A stretch of DNA of 64,000 nucleotides from Pegoplata infirma (lineage: Eukaryota; Arthropoda; Insecta; Diptera; Anthomyiidae), in assembly GCA_963921195.1 (NCBI GenBank), contig OY992537.1, forward strand, positions 132,144,694 through 132,208,693. The letters are read 5' to 3'. Under the pieces are notes generated by a model. That model was not told the origin of the DNA and did not search any database. It worked only from the letters and a program-made list of their open reading frames with translations. Of the stretch, positions 31,837 to 40,396 are shown in pieces. The translations under genes were made by a program, and so were the position numbers. Positions within the stretch are counted from its first letter, which is position 1; the number at the start of each line of letters is the position of its first letter.

Positions 31837-34109
31837 AAAATTGTGCAGTCATCGGCGTAGGATATCAATTTCAGTCCTGGAGGTGGGGTCGGGATTTTGG
31901 AGATATACGTGTTGAACAAGATGGGTGAAAGGACACCCCCCTGTGGAACACCCTGCTTATTTCTCCGCAGTCCCGACCTGGAACCTCTAAACTCTACATA
32001 TGACTGCCTCCCAGCCATGTAATTCGCCAACCACCGTTTGTGGACATTAGGGAGCGTAGAGTCATACAGGTCTTGCAGAAGCTGCGTGTGGCAGACCGTG
32101 TCGAAGGCCTTAGACAGATCGAGAGCGACCACAATGGTCCTCTCGTGCGGGCGTTTGCTGTTAAGGCCTCCGGCTATGGCTGTCGTGATCTCGCACAACG
32201 CAGTTGTTGTACTGTGACCAGAACGAAAGCCATGTTGGTGGTCCGCCATGGGGAGATTCTCCCTAAGAGTAGGGAGAAGGACAGATTCCAGGACCTTAAC
32301 CACTGGTGGCAATAGGGTTATCGGCCTGTAGGAGCTCCCCAAATTATTGGGCTTCCCAGGTTTGAGAAGGGGAATAATCTTCCCGAGCTTCCACATGTCT
32401 GGAATCTCCAAGGAGTTAACACACAGGCTAAACGTTTTTGCCATGTATGTCAACCCTTTCTCCCCCACGTGTTTAAGCATGATCATAGCAAGACCATCTG
32501 GACCTATTGCCGTGGAGGCTTTCGCTTCTTTGATAGCTTTAGAGACATCCTCCGGAGTGATCTCTACATCTTCAGTGTGAGGTAGAGATCTGATCCTCCT
32601 TCGGATGACTCTCTGGTCCCTGTTGGGTCTGGCTGGATGCTCTACAAACTGTCGGTTTAAGGCAGCACAGCACTTTTGGGAGTCAAGCGGCGTGCCACTC
32701 TCAAAAGTGAGAGTGGGTCTTCCGCTTCTACGGGGATTTGAAAGGTTCTTTATCGTCGACCAAAGACGCTTAGAACCTTTATCCGACTCTTCAAGGTGCC
32801 GTAACCACAGGTCTTTGCAGTGAGCAGAGACTAGAGCCTCAATCTCGGCGCTCAGTTGCCTTAAACGAGGGTCCGCTGCATTTTCCCTCCGGATGGCATC
32901 CCGCCTATCTGCTAGGCGACATGCCTCCGGTGGGAAATTTGGGCGCATTTTCGCTATGCGTCCAGCCGGGATGCAGCGGTTTTTCGCATCGACCAAGATC
33001 TTTCGTATATTACGTTCTCCCTCTGATGACGTTGAGGGAGGAGTCAGATGACCAAATTGTGCTTCCGTCACCTCCTCAAACCTGGCCCAATCCGATTTCC
33101 GAAAGTTTACAAAAGTCCGTTCTTCAGCAGATATGAAGTCTGGGCTTTTTGCAATCTTGACGGTAATTGGGATGTGGTCAGAGTTGAGGGCGATGTCGGC
33201 ATGCCAGGTGGTGAAGGCCACAAGGTCAGGGCTGACTATCGAAAGATCTGGTGAGCTGCGACAGTTTGCGGTGATGCGAGTAGGGTGTCTCTCGTTGACA
33301 ACACAGTAATTTGTGTTGTCAATTTCGTCAGCAAAGAGATTACCCCTCGCATCATTTTCCAGCTCAGAATGCCAGCTATCATGGTGAGCGTTTAGGTCAC
33401 CCAGTATGACCCTACTATCGCCTTCCATTAAGAATTCAATGGAAGGACGATATCCCGAACGGCAGGCCGCTGTTGGAGGGATGTAGACGTTCACAATTTC
33501 GATCTCTTCCTCTCCTGATCGAACGGCTATCCCCTGGAGTTCCAGGTGATCGTCGTTCGATGTGATGGACAGCGGTCGGAAGTTAACAGAGTCATGAACA
33601 AGAAAAGCAAGGCCTCCGCCCTTATCCCTTTCGCGGTCCTGCCTTATGATACTATAGCTGGACGAGCAGGAGATTGGGTTCCTGCTCGTCAGCTTAGTTT
33701 CTTGGAGGGCCGCGATCAGGATGCGTCTCTTGTCCATGAAATCTGTAACTTCCTTGATCTTCCTGCTCAGCCCGTTGCAATTCCACTGTAATATCTTGAA
33801 ATCAAGACCTGGTGAAGGTTCCAACGGGCTGGCCCTAATGGTTGGTTCTTCGTTGGTAGAGTCGGTCGAGTGTGGTCCTGCTTGGACACCAGGTGTGGAA
33901 GGCCGATCTGGTGCCTCACCCACAGGTGTGCTACGTGTGTTGGCAGCTTGACGCCTTCTGCAGCAGGGACCGATGAAGTCCGGTCTATATAGATCGGCAT
34001 TCCTCAGTCCCGAGCAGCGAAGGTGTGCACTGTCACCACACATAGCACATCTGATGGGTTTGGCCTTACCAGTGAAGGACCTTCCACACCTGTTACACCT
34101 GTTGGTCAT
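31707..34109 (-). pseudogene. LINE endonuclease-reverse transcriptase, truncated
   Basis: Reads 800 codons before the disabling frameshift. A zinc-finger-like Cys/His cluster lies at the N-terminus (C5, C8, C21, C24, H29, C32, C49, C50). The apurinic-type endonuclease spans about residues 103-320 (N110, E137, GDLNAHH at 237-243, SDH at 310-312). The RT (about 515-775) has the YRPITLLP, HGFRSGHST, LDLSKAFDTV, QGVPQGGVLSP and YADD motifs. The last 40 or so residues after YADDCTI are frameshifted nonsense. The ATG directly follows a 2A-like NPGP. Its base composition is clearly more GC-rich than the AT-rich host retrovirus. Confidence 0.9.
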
Positions 34110-34136
34110 TGGACCAGGGTTCTGTTCTATGTCACC
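34110..34136 (-). other. 2A-like peptide motif GDIEQNPGP
   Basis: Immediately upstream of and in frame with the LINE ORF the minus strand encodes LLAGDIEQNPGP followed by Met. This matches the D(V/I)ExNPG|P consensus of 2A ribosome-skipping peptides. Known non-LTR elements in trypanosomes and sea urchins carry 2A at the protein N-terminus. In this copy the upstream frame is open for about 30 codons back to a TAG, with no ATG, so either a non-AUG start is used or the upstream start was lost. Confidence 0.8.
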
Positions 34137-34332
34137 GGCTAGGAGAGTTGTTAGTCTGAACAGGCATGCCGGTGTTGTCTGTTCAGTGGGGAAAAATGGG
34201 GGTGGGATATGGGATTTGTGGGTTCCTTGTACCTACATGCTGGACTCCAGTGTCCGAGGTTTTGCAGTCCTTGGGCGGGATTGTGGTTCCCGCGTCGATC
34301 CCGGGGCGTAGACCCAACTGCTGTGAGGACCG

Positions 34333-34697
34333 TTGATCTCATTGTAGTATTCGACGCTGTTGGTCTTAAAAGTAACGCTTTTCAGTTTGTCGAATAGTTC
34401 TTCTAGGCTGCTTCTTTCTCCAAAGTGGTTTATTAAGACTCCTTTAATATCGGTCCAGGATTGCGCTTGGCAATTTATCTCGATAACTTCCCTAGCTTTT
34501 CCTTTTAATCTGCTCTTTATTATGTCGGAGAATAGGTATTGTGAGGGTTCGTCGTATGCCGTCAATATAGGGTATACTCTATCTATTAAGTTGATAAACG
34601 TCTGTAGATCCCTATAGTCTCCACTAAATTCAGGGAGTCTGTCAAGGTATTTAATAGGGTCTATTCTAACGGTAAGCGGGGTTTGTGGTTCCGTCAT
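34333..34697 (-). CDS. gag: Errantivirus gag, N-terminal half
   Basis: Starts at ATG 34,697 and is open for about 122 codons to the LINE insertion, then runs on into LINE sequence to a stop at 34,233. It shows the PEFSGDYRDLQTFI block near residues 21-35 and a helical capsid-like region ending in LEELFDKLKSV, typical of 17.6/297-type Gag N-termini. The frame resumes in phase at the other side of the LINE (30,697). The start is supported by the absence of a better upstream ATG in frame and by the position relative to leader and PBS. Confidence 0.9.
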
Positions 34698-34766
34698 TAT
34701 TTTTTTTTTTTTTTTTTGAACGCGTTGGTCTCTGAATATAGGTTTCTTTTTTTCTCCTTTCCCTTT

Positions 34767-34934
34767 CTATATTCTAATGCGTTTTTGTCGAGTATTTCTT
34801 AGATATTTTGTTCTTGCTGTATTCTTTAGTCTTGTTATCCCACTTGATAATTTTCTCAGTTTTTCCCTATCTTCTTCCCCTATAGTATAAAGATTGATCT
34901 GTGTCTCCAACTCGTCTTCGATTTCTAATTCCAT
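34767..34934 (-). CDS. Possible 55-codon upstream ORF in the retroviral leader
   Basis: ATG at 34,934 and TAG at 34,767, ending 69 bases before the gag ATG. The product begins MELEIEDELETQINLY, is strongly charged (acidic N-terminal half, basic RTKYLRNTRQKRIRI tail) and would be largely helical. No family match is recognised. The region between it and gag is poly(A/T). It could be a translated leader peptide affecting gag initiation, or chance. Codon pattern and composition resemble gag more than the flanking leader, which is mildly supportive. Confidence 0.4.
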   Translation of the reverse strand: MELEIEDELETQINLYTIGEEDREKLRKLSSGITRLKNTARTKYLRNTRQKRIRI

Positions 34935-35240
34935 CAAAAAAACTGTTTATTTGTGTCCTGGTTTAAGACCGTCTAGATCAAATGTTCGGGGTGTATGTCC
35001 CCTGGCTCACGTAATAATCGGTTTCTTCAGATAGATTTTCGTCCGAGTTCCCTATCCTAAATCGCGAGAATGCACTTCTTTTTTTTTTTTTTTTTACTTA
35101 TTTATTGTAGAAAAATTTACTTAGTTTGATTTTATTAAATAACTTAAATTATAATATTTATTCTTACTTTAAATGAAGATGTCTGGCTAGTTGAGTGGTG
35201 TCCCTTGGTTAATGTCCTCTGAAGTTCCTCCTCTTTACTT

Positions 35241-35640
35241 TGGCAAAAACTTTTTTTTATAGCAGTTTTTTTAAAGGTTTTCTTCCTTTTTTTTTTTTGT
35301 TTCAAAAAAAATTTTTTGTAAGTTCTTAGATTTTGTTTCTTTTTCACAAGAGTTTCCTTTGGAAGACTTTTTTTTTTATAGCAGTTTTTTTTTTTTTTAA
35401 AGGTTTTCTTTTTTTTCTTTGTTTCAAAAAAAATTTTTGTAAGTTCTTAGATTTTGTTTCTTTTTTACAAGAGTTTCCTTTGGAAGACCTTTTTTTTTAT
35501 AGCAGTTTTTTTTTTTTTTTAAGGTTTTCTTCTTTTTCTTTGTTTCAAAAAAATTTTTTTTTGTAAGTTTTTAGATTTTGTTTCTTTTCACAAGAATTTC
35601 TTTTGGAAAACTTTTTTTTTGTAGCAGTTTTTTTTTTCAG
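35241..35640. repeat. Tandem repeats of about 121 bp in the errantivirus leader
   Basis: Three and a fraction units, aligned by TATAGCAG at about 35,259, 35,379, 35,499 and (as TGTAGCAG) 35,620. Each has AAGGTTTTCTTC, TTTGTTTCAAAAAAA, GTAAGTTCTTAGATTTTG and AAGAGTTTCCTTTGGAAGAC blocks. They lie between PBS and gag, where gypsy and some relatives carry insulator or IRES-like repeats. No binding site is assigned. The open frames across this block are homopolymer artefacts. Confidence 0.85.
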
Positions 35641-35762
35641 TAATAATATTAGTTTTTTTTTTTTGTTTTTACAAATTTTATTTAAAACACTTTCCTACGT
35701 ATTTCGTACTTTGTAAATTCGTCCGCGTTTAAACGTTAAAACGTAAAAGGAATCCTTTGCGC

Positions 35763-35782
35763 GGATCCTACCGACTGCGCCA
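35763..35782 (-). promoter_or_regulatory. tRNA primer-binding site (tRNA-Ser type)
   Basis: The minus strand just inside the 5' LTR reads TGGCGCAGTCGGTAGG, complementary to a tRNA 3' end terminating CCGACTGCGCCA. The first base coincides with the last LTR base. As I recall, this matches the tRNA-Ser primer site of the 17.6/297 group; the tRNA identity should be confirmed against a fly tRNA set. Confidence 0.8.
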
Positions 35783-36312
35783 GTTTTTGTATTGATTAAT
35801 TCAATACTAAAAATAAAAAACGTTCGATCGTTTTTAAGGTGAGTTTAATACTATCTTTATTCAAAATTCTTTCATTATATTTATTACAATTATTTGTTCT
35901 TATGTTTATGCTTACTAAGTTATTTTGTAATTTCGTCAGAGTATAAGTGTGTTTGGTTTCCGGTGTAATGAAATGCATTGGAAACAAATCAACTTATGTT
36001 ATCGGTGTCATTTATTAAGAATTTTGTCTGGGCGTGTAAAAAAGATATATTTCGCAATTATTAAAAGAATGATTGCGATATTCCATAAATTTGAATTAGC
36101 CCGAAAAATGTCAGCATAAGTGTGTTTGGTTTCCGGCGTAATGGAATACGTTGTGAACAAAGCAAACTTATGTTTTTGAGAAAATGTTTATTGAGCAATT
36201 ATTAAAAAAAAATAACAATTGCATTAGGTAGGATAGCAATTATTAAAGAAAATAATAATTGCAATAGGTAGGATCGAGATTTTATATTATCTGGATTCTC
36301 GATGTTATAATA
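35782..36312 (-). repeat. Errantivirus 5' LTR
   Basis: 531 bp, same ends as the 3' LTR. Observed differences from it: A/G in the ATTACARTTATTTG block, A/T in AAACAAAWCAAC, G/T in ACGTTGKGAAC and A/G in GCAATARGTAGG. It should carry the promoter for leftward transcription; ATATAAAATCTC near the U3 start (minus strand) is TATA-like but its use is unproven. Confidence 0.95.
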
Positions 36313-37249
36313 CTTTATCATGTAGGACAACATGTCGTTCACCAAGAGCGTCTGCTATTTTTAATTTGTTGCAATTTTATTATTTTTTTTAGAGAAACAA
36401 AATACATAATATTTTTTTGACATTTTTATTTTTATTTATACAAACTAGATTTTTCAATATTTTTGAAATTAAAAAAAAAACATAAATAGTAGGAATTTTT
36501 TCATACATATTAAAAACAGAAATCAATGAATCCAATTCATACTATTAATGTACAGTTTTTTTTCTGTGCATGTATTTAAAAAAATAATAAAAAAAAAACT
36601 TTTGGATATTGAAGATTAGATATCTAACTATGTGTTAAAATTTTAAAAAAATAATTTTTCAAAATTATTAACTTTTTATTAACAATTTAGGTGGCAAAAT
36701 TTAAAAAATTTTCATATAAAATTAGCAAAAAATATGGTAAAATTAGCAAAAAATACTAAAAATTGTGTAGCCTATTTTTCAGCGCACATGCAGTTGATGG
36801 ATGGCTACTTTGCTATGGTGTTGGCAGCATCATCAATCTGCAATGATTTTTTTTCACACTAGAACACTTGAAACAATTTTTTTTTTTAAACTAAGAAAAA
36901 AAAAATAAAAAGTATTACCATTTCTTTAAGGAAAATACTAATATTTTTGCTAAAATTATAGTAAAATAAAAAAAAAAACTAGCAAGAAAATATAGTAAAA
37001 ATACCAAAAAATTATTGTATTTTACCAATAGTAAATTGCCAAAAAAACTGTAAAAGTTAAATTTTTACAATTTTTTTTGCTAAAGTTTGGTTGAAGTAAA
37101 TTACAACACCTTTTACTAATATTTTGACTAAGTTATTTTTTTGAGTGTATTTAAGATGTTCATGATAAAAGATGATCCTCAAAAATTGTAGAGCGTTTTA
37201 CAATCGTTAATGGGACCCTGTAGGTTAGTTGGTAGCATGCTATCATGGG

Positions 37250-39858
37250 TAGGCTGACCATACGTACTGATTTGATCAGTACATGTACTGATTTTTGATC
37301 ACGTGTACTGATCAAAAAACGTTGTACTGATTTGTACTGATTTTTTGAAATATGTACTGATTGTACTGATTTTTGAACATTTTAACATAAACAAGTAAGA
37401 GTGTTAAATTCGGCTGTGCCGAATCTTTTATACCCTCCAACATGCAAATAAATACAAAAAAAAAAATTGCATGGGCGTCTTCTTTTTTTTTGGGGGGGGG
37501 GGGGTCGGTAGTGGTAATTGGGGGGGCACATTTCCTCTCGAATAAGTGTTAAAAAAATTAATTCTTATGCTTTTTGCACTAAAGAAATACAAATTTATCA
37601 TTATATATAAAAAAATAAACAATTCCGCGCCCATAAAAGGGGGCGGACCGAAAAACGATATTTCTAATTCTGTGGGTCCAAATGCAGGCCCTTGAACTTC
37701 TTGTAGCATAAAAATGTTGGATTTGTTAAACAAAAACATAAAAAATCATGTTAAAATATCGTATTTTTCAGAGGTTGGTTTAGTTCTTCAAGGGGGAACT
37801 TTTTTCCCCCTGGTCCGACTTTGCTCATTTACGAACTTAACCTGCCTAGTAACATTAGACATATTCGTGCTAAATGACGGGAGTCTAGCTCTTTTATTTT
37901 GGACTGCATCGTGTTAACTACAGATGGACAGATGGACGGACGGACATCGCTAGAATGTCTTAGAATCGATCACTGATGATAAATATATATACTTTATGGG
38001 GTCCTAGACCGATATTTTGATGCGTTACACACGGAATGACAAACTGAGTATACCCCCATACTGTAGTTGGAGGGTATAAAAATAATTTTATTCGAAAAAT
38101 CTATACAAAAATATGAATTTCCATAAAATAACTTAAGTCTGACAGTGAGATAATTTGAATTATTTCCAAGGAGATAAGAGTTCCTGAATAAAGAGGAAAA
38201 TTTATCTGAACATGAAATAATATCTTCATAAATTTACATGAAAAGGCGCAAAGAATTTTTGAAGTTTTCGATAACGAAAACTTTAAGAGATGATGGATTT
38301 TTTGCATGAATCCAAATTATTCTGGGAGGTTCGGTGAGAATATGACATCAGAATTTATTGAAAAAGCGCTCAGTATATCAGGGCTAATTAAACATGTGCT
38401 TATTAGCTAGGAAGTTTTCTAAAAGAAAAATTTATCAAAACTTTAGGAAAAATGTCCTCAGAGGATGAGGAATTTTCTTTTTCTCAAAACATGTGGGTTT
38501 TTGTTTTATTTTCTGCACTGAAGTTATTTAAAGTCAACTAAATTTTCTGCAAACGAAAACAGTTTATGACAGTAGTTTTTTAATATGTGCTTTTAAGTGA
38601 AATACTACTAAAGCTATGTTTACACCATACCACTGAGTCGTATGATTTTCATGAAATAGCAAGATTTTTTATAGCATAATTTTAGGCATGTAATATATAT
38701 AGGATTGTTATTTAAAAGCGACAAAAAACTTTACATATCGTGAACCTATATTCAAAATATGCCAGCTCAGATTTGACGGAAATGAGTTTCCGATGGCAAA
38801 TAGCTCCCCTATGTAATACCTATCTGCCATAAAAATTTCAGAGCAAAAAAAATAATTTGTTGTCGTTTTACATCCATTTTTGTTATTCTGCTAACTCAAA
38901 GTACATATTTTTTTGGTGGAAATAAATGCCAACTCCCATGTAAATTTCCAAAAATTTTTCAAAAAATTTTTTAAAAAAAATTAGACCACATATCTTATTG
39001 CATTTGCCATGCTAAACACGAATCTTGTAAAGATTTTGATATCTAATGACTGGTTCTCGAGATATTGCCATTTTGAAAATATCGGTAAATAGTGTTTGCA
39101 AAAAAAAAAAATTGCTTATATTTATGTAACTTTCAAACTATTTATCAAATTGAAACATAATGAATGGGGCAAATAAAGTCAATGATATAAGCTTTCAAAA
39201 TAGCTAGTTTGGAGTGACCCTATTGCAATACAGCGTGAGTTACAGAGTGCCAAAGTTGACCACCCTGAGATTAAGGAGCTAGCAACTTTTAAAAATATGC
39301 AAAGATTTTTAATTTTTTGTTCAGTTTTTGCAATTACCGTACTAAGGACAACAAAAACCAAAAAAAAAAAAAAAATTTAAAATTTTTCAAAAAAAAAAAA
39401 TATTTTTATTTTCCGACAAAATATGCCAACTCTAAAAAAATATTTGTTTTTTGATATAGTAATAAATGCCATCTCAAAAAAATACGCGAACAAGTGCAAA
39501 ATATGAAAATTTTTGCATAGGTAAAAATTGTTTAGAATATTTAATCCATCTTGTGGAAGGTACATTGTTTATTTTTGCAATAATATGCGAAATAACTAGT
39601 TTTTTAGCTCTCCTGAACAGTAAGCTTTTTTGAGTTGGCATTTATTGAATATAGTTCGACGATATTGCTAAATTTATAAACTTAAGATTAAATAAATTGT
39701 TATATTTGTTTATAAATTTAGCAAAATGTAGAGTTTGTTGTAGCTTTGTAATAAATCATCAGTGTTTTTGTATAAAAAAGAGTCTTCTGAGAGTTATTTC
39801 TAAAAGAAAAAAAAAAAAGCTTGTACTGATTTGAGTTTAGAAAAAAATGGTCACCCTA
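37250..39858. mobile_element. 2.6-kb non-autonomous hAT-type element
   Basis: TIRs TAGGCTGACCAT and ATGGTCACCCTA (one mismatch), with the 8-bp target duplication ATCATGGG at 37,242-37,249 and 39,859-39,866. Eight or more GTACTGAT motifs, some inverted, crowd the first 120 bases, and one TACTGATTTGAG remains near the right end: typical subterminal transposase-binding arrays. It carries an INE-1-like copy at 37,389-38,082. No transposase coding sequence is recognisable in either strand, although the length would allow one; the interior is AT-rich with short frames only. Confidence 0.85.
37389..38082 (+). repeat. INE-1-like repeat, copy c
   Basis: Starts AACAAGTAAGAGTGTTAAATTCGGC with the TTCGGC..GCCGAA hairpin and TACCCTCCAACATG, and ends GTAGTTGGAGGGTATAAAA. 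CGGACGGACATCGCTAGAATG and TATGGGGTCCTAGACCGATA blocks are present. A run of 14 G follows a T tract at about 37,480-37,503. It sits inside the hAT-type element, so it inserted there or was carried along. Confidence 0.65.
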
Positions 39859-39925
39859 ATCATGGGGTCGTGGGTTCGTTTCCCATCAAAAACCTTGATC
39901 AATTTCGCTACAACGTTTAAAATCG

Positions 39926-40396
39926 TAATCGACAAAAAAATCATGCGATTACGATTAAAATTTTTTTATAAAATACACTGTTTTTATAACATATTTAAAT
40001 CAGTTCCAAAATTTTTTTAAACCCATTTTGAAATTTCTATTTAAAATTATTTTTCAAAAAAACTAAATTACTCTAAAAAACTACACTCAAAAAAAAAAAT
40101 TGTAAAGTTAGAAAAAAATTTAGTTAAATTTAACTAAAAAAGCACCTGATTTTGGGCCTACTAAATTTCTAGTTAATTTAACTAAACATATTTAGCTAAC
40201 TTTTCGAAGAATGAATGTAGCAAAAAAAAACGTAACTTTAACTAAAAATTTAACTAAAAATTTAGCTGACAGTTTTTAATGTACATATTTACAAAAAAAT
40301 TAGTTGAATTCAGCAAAACTTTTTGTTACTTTTCGTAAACTAAAATTAACAAAATATTTTGTAATTTTTTTTTTACATTTTCAGGTTGACTAAACC
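39926..40396. other. AT-rich, partial CACTCAAAA-type MITE end
   Basis: TACACTCAAAAAAAAAAATTG at 40,082 looks like the left end of another TA/CACTCAAA element with repeated TTAACTAAA motifs, but no matching right end was found before the next element. No gene. Confidence 0.4.

Larger units (their letters stand above)
30698..34332 (-). mobile_element. Jockey-like non-LTR retrotransposon in gag, 13-bp TSD
   Basis: A 3.6-kb LINE in the same orientation as the retrovirus. It is flanked by the 13-bp duplication TTGATCTCATTGT (30,685-30,697 and 34,333-34,345; plus-strand reading). The 3' end on the minus strand is a (CAA)n tail, not poly(A). It encodes one protein with zinc finger, AP endonuclease and RT, preceded by a 2A-like peptide, and ends with a CCHC motif. 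It looks full length at both ends but carries an internal deletion with frameshift after the RT active site, so it is dead. Within the jockey superfamily the clade is not settled by eye. Confidence 0.95.
21230..36312 (-). mobile_element. Full-length errantivirus (17.6/297-like), nested
   Basis: An insect endogenous retrovirus of the Ty3/gypsy errantivirus group, transcribed leftwards. Identical-length LTRs (531 bp, 4 substitutions) bracket leader, gag, pro-pol and env. The outer flanks carry the same hexamer, CTTTAT, at 21,224-21,229 and 36,313-36,318, so both LTRs come from a single insertion. Without later insertions the element would be about 8.1 kb. It has been hit by a LINE in gag (30,698-34,332), a foldback element at the protease/RT junction (26,229-29,243) and a 287-bp element in env (21,874-22,160). 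Frames are open on both sides of every hit, so the loss of function is explained by these insertions. Confidence 0.95.
20607..36568. mobile_element. Second MITE inside the first, split by the retrovirus
   Basis: Ends are CACAGAAAAAAATAATTCATA at 20,607 and TTTTTTTTCTGTG at 36,568, with AATTCATAC/GTATGAATT motifs near both ends. The errantivirus occupies its middle, so it existed before the retrovirus arrived. TSD is not clear (CA on both sides at most). About 0.9 kb without the retrovirus. Confidence 0.6.
19894..37147. mobile_element. AT-rich MITE split by everything from 20.6 to 36.6 kb
   Basis: Left end CACTCAAAAAAAAAATATTG (TA at 19,892-19,893), right end TTATTTTTTTGAGTG (TA at 37,148-37,149). 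Both terminal regions are filled with AAAATTAGCAAAAAA/GGTAAAATTACC motifs, and both contain a CAGTTGTTGGATGG/CAGTTGATGGATGG block. Removing the inner MITE and the retrovirus leaves a non-coding element of roughly 1.3 kb. It is the outermost and oldest layer of this nest. Confidence 0.75.
37208..39925 (+). mobile_element. tRNA-related SINE split by a hAT-type element
   Basis: The first part (37,211-37,249) reads GGGACCCTGTAGGTTAGTTGGTAGCATGC, matching the head of the SINE at 9,970. The second part resumes at 39,867 (GGTCGTGGGTTCGTTTCCC, B-box-like, then AAAACCTTGATCAATTTCGCTACAACG). The interruption lies between A and B boxes. The SINE tail runs into AT-rich sequence near 39,925. Confidence 0.75.

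Noticed and set aside
35333..35566. Open frames on both strands of the leader repeats
   Set aside because: Homopolymer and tandem-repeat artefacts with Phe/Lys runs.
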